64,000 nucleotides of DNA from Nitrosopumilus sp. (lineage in GTDB: Archaea; Thermoproteota; Nitrososphaeria; Nitrososphaerales; Nitrosopumilaceae), in the NCBI GenBank assembly GCA_029862745.1, contig JAOTWS010000001.1, positions 62,001-126,000 of the forward strand, given 5' to 3'. The notes under the pieces were generated by a model. That model did not search any database. It was given only the letters and a program-made list of their open reading frames with translations, and had not been told where the DNA came from. Position numbers and translations under genes: made by a program. Shown in pieces: positions 18,272 to 26,939 of the stretch. The first letter of the stretch is position 1, and every line of letters begins with the position of its first letter.

Positions 18272-18473
18272 AATTTTCAGATTCTTCCTTTGTAGTAAAT
18301 TGTGCCATCTTGTCAAAGAACATATAGTAACCACATCGGATACATCGAAGAACAGTTAGTTCAGTGGTAAGGAATTCTTTATCCTCAAATCTACCATTTA
18401 ATTTTACATTCTCTCCTGCAATTTCAGCCTTGTTGCTTTTACATACGGGGCACTCTAGTGATTTTTGCTCCAC
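18264..18473 (-). CDS. Zinc-ribbon protein (69 aa)
   Basis: Two CxxC knuckles, CPVCKS near the N-terminus and CIRCGYY about 30 residues later, form a zinc ribbon. The C-terminus is charged. Such small ribbons are common in archaea, often bound to RNA or proteins. The function is unknown. Confidence 0.7.
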   Translation of the reverse strand: MEQKSLECPVCKSNKAEIAGENVKLNGRFEDKEFLTTELTVLRCIRCGYYMFFDKMAQFTTKEESENSI

Positions 18474-18581
18474 AGTATCTGGACAAAATATTAGAATTTA
18501 AACTCAATGAAATATTTTGAAGTCTAAATTATTATCAAAAATAACCTATCATGTAGTTAATTTAAAATCCAAAAGTTTTTG

Positions 18582-19412
18582 TTAATTTTGTATGTCGAAT
18601 CTTAAGATAGATTGTTTTCTAGTCACCCAAACTATTATCGATATTGATAAAAACAAAATAACTATTGCTAATCCTGCAAATTCTGGAATTATAGTAGTTC
18701 CATTTATGGTAATTAATTTGGCATAAGAAGGAATTTGGTTAATTATTAGTACAGTAGTTTCACTATCAAATTCCTGGGAAAATTCTTCTGTCATGACGCC
18801 ATCAATAGATACAGAAGATATTCCACTGATCAGTGCAGACGGTAAAAACAATGTTAATGTATTGTCATCATTTATTGTGTTTCCCTTTAATTCAAGAGAA
18901 ATTGATTTTGTGTTTTTATCAATGCTGACATGATCTACCAATCGGTTGAATTTATACTCTAAATCAAAGGTATTTGTACCATCTCCAAAATCCGAGCCAA
19001 CATTTGGCAAAATGCTATAACCGCTACTTACGCTTACAAGACCTGTTTTCCAGGGATGAAGTGTGCAGTAATATGGAAATTCTCCTATCTCTGTGAATTT
19101 TTGCACAAATGATTTTCCCAGACCAATCTTGCCACTGTCAAAAATTCCATCAGGGCCTAACCTAGGTGTTCCAGAAGTCACTGTATGTGAAGTGGTGTCC
19201 CCATTTTTCCAAAAAATTGTATCATTTACTATAATTTCAATAAATCCTGATGCATCTCCATCCTTTTCACTTGACCAATGAAATGGAGCTGACATATCAG
19301 CTGAACCAGAAGGGATATTGATATCATAAACTGATTCTGCAAGTACTGAAGAAGAAGATAATAATGGAAGAATTATCAAAGAAGTCATTACAATCCAAAT
19401 TAATTTTTTCAA
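18582..19412 (-). CDS. Plastocyanin-like surface protein with PEF-type C-terminal anchor
   Basis: This 276-residue protein has a signal peptide (about 1-25). A cupredoxin domain (about 30-135) has type-1 copper ligands in SHTVTSG and YYCTLHPWKTG. A beta domain with Thr/Asn-rich strands follows. The C-terminal tail has IIPEFAGLAIVILF, one membrane span and a basic end (TRKQ). PEF(G) plus span plus basic tail is the archaeal sorting signal called PEFG-CTERM; this copy has PEFA. The closest relative in the window is at 29847-30659. It is likely an extracellular copper electron carrier. Confidence 0.85.
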   Translation of the reverse strand: MKKLIWIVMTSLIILPLLSSSSVLAESVYDINIPSGSADMSAPFHWSSEKDGDASGFIEIIVNDTIFWKNGDTTSHTVTSGTPRLGPDGIFDSGKIGLGKSFVQKFTEIGEFPYYCTLHPWKTGLVSVSSGYSILPNVGSDFGDGTNTFDLEYKFNRLVDHVSIDKNTKSISLELKGNTINDDNTLTLFLPSALISGISSVSIDGVMTEEFSQEFDSETTVLIINQIPSYAKLITINGTTIIPEFAGLAIVILFLSISIIVWVTRKQSILRFDIQN

Positions 19413-19668
19413 TTACAGTGTTTTGGAACTTTTTGGATTTAAAGTTATTCTGAATCAAACTTTTTGATGTCAAAAATCATTCTGAGTTACCAAATTTTTT
19501 TTATGCAAAAATTTTCAAGATTGTTTAAGGCTACTTTATATCCCACCTGTATCCCCTCATTTTTTGAAGTGATTTTAATTATAAATGAATTATATGAATA
19601 TACAAGTTTAACAATTATGCCTTTACATGGTGAGAAAGTATTAAACTTAAACTTTGGAGTGTGAGTAT

Positions 19669-21534
19669 ATGCGCATACTACAACTACACTGTGATAGTAT
19701 AGAGTATACTCCTACAAAAAAAGAGATAAAATCAGCTGAAGATATTGAGAATCCTCAAACTCAAAAACTAGAAGAGATCGTGGTTGTTTTTGTCGCAATG
19801 GAAGAAGGTGATGACTCTTCAGTTGCAAAAAATGCAATGTCACAGATAAAAAAGTCTATGGAAAAAATTGGTTGTAAAAAATTACTGTTATATCCATACG
19901 CTCATCTTAGTTCCAATTTAGCAAAACCTTCTACTGCCATGATGTTGCTCAAAGAGATGGAAAATAGCGCATCTGGTCTTGAAGTATCCCATTCACCATT
20001 TGGATGGACCAAATCATACAAATTACAAGTAAAGGGGCATCCTCTAGCTGAGAGTTCTAAAATCATCACAAAAGATTCCACAAGTTCAAAAGATGATGAG
20101 ATTACATCTGAGGCCCTAAAAGGTGAATCTAAAATTCGCTCAATTTGGAAGATTATGACTCCTGATGGAGTAATGACAAATATTGGAGATTTTAATTTTT
20201 CAAAAAATAAAAATCTAGAGATTTTAGCAAAATACGAAGCAGCAAAACAACGACGTGTAGATGAGCCACCACCACATGTTGCATTAATGAAGAAGATGGG
20301 AATAGCTGATTACGAACCTGCGTCAGACTCTGGCAACATGAGATTTTATCCTAATGGACGTTTAATAAAATCATTAATTGAACGCTATGTTACTGATAGA
20401 GTTAAGGAATATGGCGGGTATGAAGTTGAAACACCAATTATGTATGATTCAGAACATCCAAGTATGATCAGCTATTTTAATAGGTTTCCTGCGCGACAAT
20501 ACAATATTAATTCAGAAGGGAAAAAATTATTTTTGAGGTTTGCTGCATGCTTTGGTCAATTCTTAATGGCAAATCAATATCAATTATCTTACAGAAACTT
20601 ACCGTACAGACTATACGAGTTAACACGGTATAGTTTTAGACGTGAACAATCTGGCGAGTTAGTTGGTCTGAGACGATTAAGAGCATTTACAATGCCTGAT
20701 TGTCATGCATTTTGTAAGGACATCGATCAAGCCATAGATGAGATAAAGACAAGATTTGATTTATCTCAAAGTGTTCTTCATGAACTTGGAATTGAAGGAT
20801 CAGATTATGATATGGCGATTCGTTTTACTGAAGACTTTTACAATGAAAATAAATCTGCAATTGAAGAGATAGTAAAGAAACATGGTAGACCGGTACTAGT
20901 TGAAATGTGGAAAGAGAAATTCTTTTACTTTGTTTTAAAATGGGAGTTTAACTTTATTGATAATCTTGGAAAGGCATCTGCTTTATCCACTGATCAGATT
21001 GATGTTGAAAATGGCAATAGATACAATATTGATTTTGTGGATGAACATAATCAAAAGCAAAATCCAATCATTTTGCATAATTCCCCCAGTGGTGCAATAG
21101 AGAGAATAATTTATGCTTTATTGGAAAAAGCAGCCAAAAAGATTAAGGAAGGACAAAAGCCACAATTCCCATTATGGTTAGCTCCAACACAGGTTAGAGT
21201 AATTCCATTAAAACAAGAGTTTAATAATTTTTGCGAAAGTTTAGTTGATAAAATTTCATCAAACGACATCCGCATTGACATTGACGATAGAAATGAGAGT
21301 ATAGGAAAGAGAATTCGTGAAGCAGAAAAAGAATGGATTAGATACATTTTGGTAATTGGTGAAAAGGAAACAAATTCACAAAATCTAAGTATACGAGATC
21401 GGAAAACAGGAAATGTCAGAGAAGTATCTTTTGATGATTTTCTAAATGAGATCAAAGAACAAACGGATGGAAAACCATTCACGGGTTTGAATTTGCCGAA
21501 ACATCTATCAAAGAGACCCCAATTGATGGTGTAA
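19669..21534 (+). CDS. thrS: Threonyl-tRNA synthetase, archaeal type
   Basis: This class II synthetase of 621 residues starts at ATG 19669 (MRILQLHCDSIEY), preferred over an in-frame TTG five codons earlier. The N-terminal domain (about 1-145) is the archaeal D-aminoacyl-tRNA-deacylase-like editing domain that removes serine. The catalytic core has motif 2 FRREQSGELVGLRRLRAF and motif 3 NSPSGAIERIIYAL. The C-terminal anticodon domain has LAPTQVRVIPL. No upstream regulatory structure was found. The next gene follows after one base. Confidence 0.96.
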   Translation: MRILQLHCDSIEYTPTKKEIKSAEDIENPQTQKLEEIVVVFVAMEEGDDSSVAKNAMSQIKKSMEKIGCKKLLLYPYAHLSSNLAKPSTAMMLLKEMENSASGLEVSHSPFGWTKSYKLQVKGHPLAESSKIITKDSTSSKDDEITSEALKGESKIRSIWKIMTPDGVMTNIGDFNFSKNKNLEILAKYEAAKQRRVDEPPPHVALMKKMGIADYEPASDSGNMRFYPNGRLIKSLIERYVTDRVKEYGGYEVETPIMYDSEHPSMISYFNRFPARQYNINSEGKKLFLRFAACFGQFLMANQYQLSYRNLPYRLYELTRYSFRREQSGELVGLRRLRAFTMPDCHAFCKDIDQAIDEIKTRFDLSQSVLHELGIEGSDYDMAIRFTEDFYNENKSAIEEIVKKHGRPVLVEMWKEKFFYFVLKWEFNFIDNLGKASALSTDQIDVENGNRYNIDFVDEHNQKQNPIILHNSPSGAIERIIYALLEKAAKKIKEGQKPQFPLWLAPTQVRVIPLKQEFNNFCESLVDKISSNDIRIDIDDRNESIGKRIREAEKEWIRYILVIGEKETNSQNLSIRDRKTGNVREVSFDDFLNEIKEQTDGKPFTGLNLPKHLSKRPQLMV

Positions 21535-21535
21535 A

Positions 21536-22411
21536 ATGAGCTTTCTGGACTTGTACATGAATAGAAACCCACTGATCACTGCATCAGATGATGATTCTGA
21601 ACCTGTTGCAACCATTTTTGGTGTTCCATTTGATGCAACACACTCTTACAAGCCAGGTTGTAGATTTGGCCCCGATGTAATTCGTGATTCATTTAACAAT
21701 ATCGAGATTTTTCACCCTGATCTTCAAGTAGATTTGGAAGCAGCCAACATCGAGGATTTGGGAAACACTAGACATACTGTTGTGGCATCAGAAATGATTG
21801 ATATGATAAAAAAAATTACCACTGAACTTGTTGCAAAAAAAAGACAGTTATTCATTTTGGGAGGTGAACATTCTATCACATATGGAACTTACACCAGTTT
21901 TCCAAAAGAGACGGGATATGTTGTGTTTGATGCTCATTATGACTTGCGAGATGAATTTGCAGACATTAAATTAAGCCATGCATCATATCTTCGAAGAATT
22001 GTAGAAGAAAGAGGTGCTGAAAATATCCTACATGTTGGTGCCAGGGCTTTTGTAAAAGAAGAACTAGTGTTTCTTAAGGAGAATAACATCAAAACTATTA
22101 CCGATAGACAGATTAGAGATGGAGACGGACCACGCCTCCTAAAAGATTACGTATCTACATTTGATACAATTTATTCGAGTTTTGATCTGGATGTACTAGA
22201 TCCTGCATATGCACCAGGTGTTGGAAATCCTGAAGCTGTAGGAATAACTTCAAGGGAATTGTTTGACATGATCCATACATTTGAAGAAACAAAAATTGTG
22301 GGAGTAGACATTGTGGAACTAAACCCTTATCATGATAACGGTGCAACTGCATCGTTAGCTGCAAAAATAATTTCTAACTTGATTGCCATTAACTTGTCTC
22401 AACTTAAATAA
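21536..22411 (+). CDS. speB: Agmatinase-type ureohydrolase
   Basis: This 291-residue protein has the ureohydrolase metal motifs: GGEHSI, DAHYDLRDE, SHASY and SFDLDVLDPAYAPG. Agmatinases hydrolyse agmatine to putrescine and urea, and arginases of the same fold act on arginine. Length and motifs fit the archaeal agmatinase group. It starts one base after the thrS stop, so the pair is co-transcribed. A membrane-bound spermidine-synthase-like gene elsewhere in the window (57252) could connect to polyamines. Confidence 0.88.
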   Translation: MSFLDLYMNRNPLITASDDDSEPVATIFGVPFDATHSYKPGCRFGPDVIRDSFNNIEIFHPDLQVDLEAANIEDLGNTRHTVVASEMIDMIKKITTELVAKKRQLFILGGEHSITYGTYTSFPKETGYVVFDAHYDLRDEFADIKLSHASYLRRIVEERGAENILHVGARAFVKEELVFLKENNIKTITDRQIRDGDGPRLLKDYVSTFDTIYSSFDLDVLDPAYAPGVGNPEAVGITSRELFDMIHTFEETKIVGVDIVELNPYHDNGATASLAAKIISNLIAINLSQLK

Positions 22412-22639
22412 TTTAGTACATCGTCTACCAAAGAAATAGATTGTTCCAATTGGAATTAAATTTCAATTACGATCACAGATAAAATCATAATTTGGAGGAT
22501 GCTCATAAAATAGCATCATATTTTCATCATTTTTTTATACTGATCCTTCTAATCTATGCCTAATCTTACAAATATTGACTCTGGTTTTTCATGGATTTAT
22601 CCTCATCACTTTATTAGATGGGAAAATTGGGAATATCAC

Positions 22640-23218
22640 ATGCTAAACAATTTGCGTGAGTCACTTCGACCTGCACTTGAAAAAATAGGTAGGGGATTTG
22701 CATTAACGGGTTTATCTCCTGATTTTTGGACTTTTGTAGGTCTTTTGTTTGCCATAACATCTGCAGTTGTTTATGGCTTGGGAATTGAATATGGGTTAAT
22801 CATTGGTGGTGTTTTGTTACTTGTTTCAGGATTCTTTGACATGGTTGATGGTCAAGTTGCGCGAGTTACAGGCAAGACTTCGGTTAAGGGTTCATACCTT
22901 GATTCAATGTTTGATAAAATTGCAGAAGTAGCAATATTTTTAGGAATTTTGATTGGAGGATATGCTGAACCATATCTTGTGTTGCTTGCAATAACTTTGT
23001 CTTTATTGGTAAGTTATGCACGAGCAAAATCTGATGCAATAAACATAAAGTTGCAAGGAATTGGCATAGGTGAAAGAGCAGAAAGATTATTGGTAATTGC
23101 GATAATTGGAATTATTGGATTTATTGAATATGCAGTGATCATAGTTGTGATAATTGCAGGGATCACTTTAATTCAAAGAATGATTGTCACAGTAAAAAAC
23201 ATTCAAGAAAAAGACTAA
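22640..23218 (+). CDS. CDP-alcohol phosphatidyltransferase (probably archaetidylinositol-phosphate synthase)
   Basis: This integral membrane enzyme joins a CDP-linked lipid to a polar alcohol. The motif D-x2-DG-x2-AR-x8-G-x3-D-x3-D is present in DMVDGQVARVTGK and GSYLDSMFDK. There are about six spans. ATG 22640 (MLNNLRESLRPALEKIG) matches the usual start of archaeal members. An earlier in-frame ATG at 22556 would add 28 aromatic-rich residues, though a TATA-like TTTTTTTATA sits 20-30 bases before it. The S26e gene converges with a 4-base overlap. Confidence 0.87.
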   Translation: MLNNLRESLRPALEKIGRGFALTGLSPDFWTFVGLLFAITSAVVYGLGIEYGLIIGGVLLLVSGFFDMVDGQVARVTGKTSVKGSYLDSMFDKIAEVAIFLGILIGGYAEPYLVLLAITLSLLVSYARAKSDAINIKLQGIGIGERAERLLVIAIIGIIGFIEYAVIIVVIIAGITLIQRMIVTVKNIQEKD

Positions 23219-23502
23219 CGTAATTTTCCGCGTTTTCTTCTACTATCTTCTGATCTAATTTTCAGAATTTTAAAATGAATTGCACATGAAATACAATAGT
23301 GTTTCAAGACTGTTGGTGACGCAATATATGCTCCCTGCGCACGTAGTTCTTTTGCCAATGTATGTTCAACAAGATTTAATCGAGATGTAACTTTTTTTGC
23401 CTTGTCCTTAGGAACTGTTTGTCCACAGTTTGTACATTGTACTGTACCCGAGGATCCCTTTCCTCCTTTTGTACGACCTCTACTTGCACGCTTAAGTGGC
23501 AT
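23215..23502 (-). CDS. rps26e: Ribosomal protein S26e
   Basis: The protein begins MPLKRASRGRTKGGKGSSG and has a zinc site, CTNCGQ and CISC, as in eukaryotic and crenarchaeal/thaumarchaeal S26e near the mRNA exit channel. ATG 23502 (95 residues) is used instead of the upstream frame to 23514. S26e is absent from euryarchaea, so it supports assignment to the TACK group. Confidence 0.95.
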   Translation of the reverse strand: MPLKRASRGRTKGGKGSSGTVQCTNCGQTVPKDKAKKVTSRLNLVEHTLAKELRAQGAYIASPTVLKHYCISCAIHFKILKIRSEDSRRKRGKLR

Positions 23503-23695
23503 GAACCTGAACAAATTTGCCTACTTATATTCTTGATGCCTGTTTTTTGTAGATTATGACAAAGATGACTACAGATATGATGATGACAAAGATGACGATA
23601 ATGACAAGTCAGAAAGAGAAGAGAGAAAATCAGATTGTATGAAAAAATAACAAAATTCTTTTTTTAATCATACAACTTTTTACAAAGTTCTTAAC

Positions 23696-24220
23696 TCAAT
23701 CGTCTCCAATAATAATATGCAACACTACCAATGCTGTAAGTAATATCACAAGACCGAACTGGCCATGAAGCAACTTGCCAAATATTTTGGAGTTTCGAGA
23801 TGATGTGTACTTTAGCAATAATCCACTTACCATCATCACACTCATCACTATGGCCAAAGATAGAGAAATTGAATCCAGATGCCTGAATAACATCAGACCA
23901 TGAGTCATTCCCGCAAAATATCCAATAGAATTGAGCATTATGTGAAAATTTAGAACTGGTTTGTAGACAGTTCTGATCTGTTTTGCGATCTGTATTGTCG
24001 AACTGCTTGTCTTAAGTGCATATCTTCGGATTTTATTCATTGCAATAAAAGGTACGTTTGCCATTATTCCAGCTCCAACTGCAACCCATCCTAGGTTTTC
24101 TACAATGTCTTCTGCATCGTCATCATTGTCACCGGCATATGTTAGAGTTGGAGGAATCACCAGTAATATCAGTACTGTCAAAAACACAACAAGTTTCAGA
24201 CCATTTTTTTTATTTGTCAT
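23696..24220 (-). CDS. Probable di-haem b-type cytochrome membrane protein
   Basis: This 174-residue protein has a signal-like first helix ending at TYA, then an acidic loop (GDNDDDAEDIVE) and four spans. Two of the spans each carry two His: FHIMLNSIGYFAGMTH (spacing 14) and HGQFGLVILLTALVVLH (spacing 16). That spacing is what bis-His haem b sites across a bilayer need, so two haems are likely. It follows the 89-residue gene by an ATGA overlap at 24217-24220. The partner and redox role are unknown. Confidence 0.65.
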   Translation of the reverse strand: MTNKKNGLKLVVFLTVLILLVIPPTLTYAGDNDDDAEDIVENLGWVAVGAGIMANVPFIAMNKIRRYALKTSSSTIQIAKQIRTVYKPVLNFHIMLNSIGYFAGMTHGLMLFRHLDSISLSLAIVMSVMMVSGLLLKYTSSRNSKIFGKLLHGQFGLVILLTALVVLHIIIGDD

Positions 24221-24486
24221 GATTTTAGATGTGATTTTCTTTTTGAGGATGTGATCTTAAACGCAGTGTAAACTACTGATACTCCAATTGCTGCAATAGT
24301 GCCATACAGGATAACATTACCTATGTCTGTACCTAAAGGAATTCCTTCATCATGATGTTCTCTTTCTCGTTTCATTTCTCCATAACCCTCTCTATCATCA
24401 TCTTCCTCTTCGGCATATACAGTTGGAATTATGTATGTCGTCGATAACATAACAAACAGTACAAACACAAACAAAATAGGTTTCAT
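24217..24486 (-). CDS. Small membrane protein with acidic, His-containing loop
   Basis: This 89-residue protein has a signal peptide or first span (to about residue 25, TVYAEE), an acidic/basic loop EEEDDDREGYGEMKRERE with two His, then a second span (ILYGTIAAIGVSVVYTAF) and a Lys-rich end. It is translationally coupled to the probable cytochrome b gene. Both have an acidic loop after the signal, so they may form one membrane complex. Confidence 0.65.
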   Translation of the reverse strand: MKPILFVFVLFVMLSTTYIIPTVYAEEEDDDREGYGEMKREREHHDEGIPLGTDIGNVILYGTIAAIGVSVVYTAFKITSSKRKSHLKS

Positions 24487-24616
24487 ATGTGGTCGTGATT
24501 TAAGATTTACAGATTTAAAGAAAGTATATTATTTTCAGATATGGAAATCAAATTCAAAAATCAATAACGGGAATCTGGAAATCAATTATATTCGATTATC
24601 TCTTACTTGGAACAGT

Positions 24617-25216
24617 TTGCAAAACCAAATCTTTGTTATCACGGTAATTTTATCTGTTTTACTTTTGATTCCTACTGGTGTCTATGCAGAAAATATTTTC
24701 AGGGAAACAGAGGCTTTTGGACAGTATCCTGATATTGGACAGATTATGGCAGAAAAGATTACCTTTGAGTTTGGGGACGATATGTTTGATATTTATTATG
24801 GATACAAGGGAAGTCTTGACTCCATGGGATCTAAATATGAAGAACCAATATTGTTTTCTATGACAATCAACGAGGAAAGAAAATCAATTGAAATCATCAT
24901 GGAAGATGTTCCTGAGAAAACTGATTTTTGGGTAAGAATACCACCTGAAGTGCTTTATGCAGAAGGTGAAAAATTCACTGTTCTGGTAGATGGTGTGAAT
25001 ACTGGATATGATCTGATCATTTTTCCAAATGATTATGCGATTGGATTTATCATTTCAGAAACCACCGAAAATATTGAAATCGTCGGAACTAGGGTTATTC
25101 CTGAATTTGGATCTTTTTCAATCATGATTCTAGGAATTTCAATAGTGGGTTTGGTTTATTTTATTCAACAAACATCATTTGGTAGAGTTCGGATAAGAAA
25201 CAATCCCAGTAAATAA
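24617..25216 (+). CDS. Secreted surface protein with PEFG-CTERM anchor
   Basis: The signal peptide (QNQIFVITVILSVLLLIPTG, cleaved after VYA) decides the start. TTG 24617 gives a normal signal, while the upstream ATG at 24431 would place 62 polar residues before it and overlap the divergent gene. A beta-rich domain follows, then VIPEFGSFSIMIL, a span and a basic tail. This tail matches the PEFG-CTERM sorting signal. There is no copper site. The middle region resembles the C-terminal domain of the two cupredoxin-PEFG proteins. Confidence 0.75.
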   Translation: MQNQIFVITVILSVLLLIPTGVYAENIFRETEAFGQYPDIGQIMAEKITFEFGDDMFDIYYGYKGSLDSMGSKYEEPILFSMTINEERKSIEIIMEDVPEKTDFWVRIPPEVLYAEGEKFTVLVDGVNTGYDLIIFPNDYAIGFIISETTENIEIVGTRVIPEFGSFSIMILGISIVGLVYFIQQTSFGRVRIRNNPSK

Positions 25217-25284
25217 TAAAGAACAAGACAAATCTAGATATAATTTTTGAAATTAAACCAATCTTGAAGGATATTGGATTAAAC

Positions 25285-25432
25285 TCAAGATAATGAATTT
25301 AAATTAATGTCAGAGTGCAAAATAAATCGCCCTAACTGTATCTCCTGACATGTTGTACTTTCATCATAATTTGAACCAAAATGTGGCTCCAGACGGTTAA
25401 TCGTGACCCTACTTAACATCACACTACAAATG
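25285..25432 (-). repeat. Two-copy intergenic element, copy A
   Basis: A 67-base core (25314-25380) matches 60842-60910 at roughly three quarters of positions. Shared blocks include AGTGCAAAAT, CCTAACT, CATGTT and AATTTGAACCAAA. Shared flanks extend to CACTACAA at about 25423-25430. On the minus strand, copy A contains a 44-codon ORF from ATG 25419 (MLSRVTINRLEPHFGSNYD) to 25285. Copy B breaks that frame, although the FGSN-x3-S-x-TC pattern persists. It may be a non-coding RNA, a mobile remnant or a decaying small gene. Confidence 0.5.
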
Positions 25433-25897
25433 GAAATCACACTAATGGCTAATGTTCAACACGATAAATGTATTACAAGAAGATGAAGTCCATTATTCAA
25501 CAATCAGTATAACTCTTAGAATAATGGGAAAACTACAAAAGCATCAAAAACAATCTTTATTTTTTAATCAAAAATTGAAGAATGTTCAAACCGTGGGTAC
25601 TGGCATTTTACAAGGAGAAGATATCTTTTGATCCTCTAAACCTAGATAGATTCCCATAAAGACCAAGATTCAAGAATGTCCTTTCACTTGGAAGTATCCT
25701 TGTCAAGGATTCTAACTAAAATCAATTTAAGCAGTAATTGTTGTAATGCTTCATATCGTATTATTTTTGAATAAGTAGGTTTTTCGTGCATTGTACTCTT
25801 GTAGGATGCTAGTAAATAATATCTATTTTATGCCTGAGATGTGCCAAAAATTACCATATCTTTTAATCTTAGATCTAATTATTCTATATGTTATCAG
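25433..25897. other. Gene-poor gap
   Basis: Only short fragments are visible. One frame from ATG about 25582 reads MFKPWVLAFYKEKISFDPLN and stops after 25 codons, then stays open for 19 more. It might be a decayed gene. No RNA gene was recognised. Confidence 0.3.
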
Positions 25898-26005
25898 ATG
25901 CACGGTCTTTGTCATAATTGCTTTACATCTGGGACTAAAATTGAAGTAATTAAGGGCAGAATTCTTTGCAAAAAATGTATTGAAAAAAACAATGCAAAAA
26001 ACTAA
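25898..26005 (+). CDS. Tiny zinc-ribbon protein (35 aa)
   Basis: A 35-codon ORF from ATG 25898 has two CxxC pairs: HNC with the preceding Cys (MHGLCHNCF), and CKKC. The spacing of about 19 residues between them fits a zinc ribbon. It ends 25 bases before the PfkB-type kinase gene and may be co-transcribed. Confidence 0.6.
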   Translation: MHGLCHNCFTSGTKIEVIKGRILCKKCIEKNNAKN

Positions 26006-26030
26006 ATCACGATTCAGTAAATGAAATGAA

Positions 26031-26900
26031 ATGAAATTAGCTATTTTTTCTCACTGTACAATAGATTCTATAAATCTTAAAGATCAAACCTATGAACAAA
26101 TTGGAGGATCTGCTTGCTATTGCGGACTTACGGCACGAGAATTCAAGTTTGATGTGGACTTGTTTACAAAAATTGGTCCTGACTTTCCAAAACAGTATCT
26201 TACTCAAAATAAAATCAAATTCACAAATGCTGAATCTAAAAAAAATACTACAAAATTCAGCATCTCAATTACAGGATCTGACAGAGTCCTAAAACTTGAA
26301 AATGAATGTGAGCCTATAGAGTATTCGAGGGTTAATGCTGATGGTCATCTTGTTAGCCCAATATATCATGAGATAACTGATGATACTTTTAAAAAAATAA
26401 ATGATGATTCAAATTTTCTTTTTGTAGATCCTCAAGGTTTTCTGAGAAGAAAAGATTCACAAAACAATATTTTTTTAGAAAAGACTAATCTTGATTTATC
26501 TGGTGTTGATGCAATAAAGGTTAATCCTGAAGAATCTCAACAAATTGTTAGTGGTACTCATGATGAAATGATGTTAGCATTACAGAAAAAAGGAGCTAAG
26601 TATGTTTTATTGACAAACAAAGAAAATGTTTCTCTTTTGGTAAAAGATAAGGTATACTCTATAATTCTTCCAAATAAGCAAATTCATGACACCACAGGGA
26701 TAGGTGATATTTTCTGTGCTACATTTGTATGTACGATGCTCAAAGAAAAAGACTTTTTGTGGGCATTGTGTTTTGCAGGAGGTGCTGCCCAAGCTGCACT
26801 TGATTCAAAAAATCTAGGTTTGCAAAAAATTCCTTCAAAAGGAACAGTTCAAACAAATGCCTCATATTTTTATAATTTGGTAAAATTTAGAGACATATAA
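26031..26900 (+). CDS. PfkB-family carbohydrate/nucleoside kinase
   Basis: This 289-residue protein has the PfkB fold. The N-terminal substrate region has GGSACYCGLTAREF, and the C-terminal anion-hole/catalytic motif is DTTGIGDIFCATF with the general-base Asp. The usual motif is DTTGAGD, so Ala is replaced by Ile. The substrate (sugar, nucleoside or other) cannot be inferred. It precedes the NAD kinase gene by 39 bases to its ATG, in one direction. Confidence 0.85.
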   Translation: MKLAIFSHCTIDSINLKDQTYEQIGGSACYCGLTAREFKFDVDLFTKIGPDFPKQYLTQNKIKFTNAESKKNTTKFSISITGSDRVLKLENECEPIEYSRVNADGHLVSPIYHEITDDTFKKINDDSNFLFVDPQGFLRRKDSQNNIFLEKTNLDLSGVDAIKVNPEESQQIVSGTHDEMMLALQKKGAKYVLLTNKENVSLLVKDKVYSIILPNKQIHDTTGIGDIFCATFVCTMLKEKDFLWALCFAGGAAQAALDSKNLGLQKIPSKGTVQTNASYFYNLVKFRDI

Positions 26901-26939
26901 TCATCATTCTTTTATTGAACATGATTGATTGATTCTTCT

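Noticed and set aside
19464-19664. A 66-codon ORF upstream of thrS
   Set aside because: It is made of mixed hydrophobic codons without a pattern and ends beside the thrS start; it looks like a frame through the promoter region.
23557-23651. Acidic Asp/Lys-rich frame beside S26e
   Set aside because: It has no start codon, and its composition reflects a GATGAC-type simple repeat; it is not convincing as a gene.
24431-24616. Upstream extension of the PEFG protein from ATG 24431
   Set aside because: It would overlap the divergent gene's start and place 62 polar residues before the signal peptide. The TTG at 24617 is preferred.
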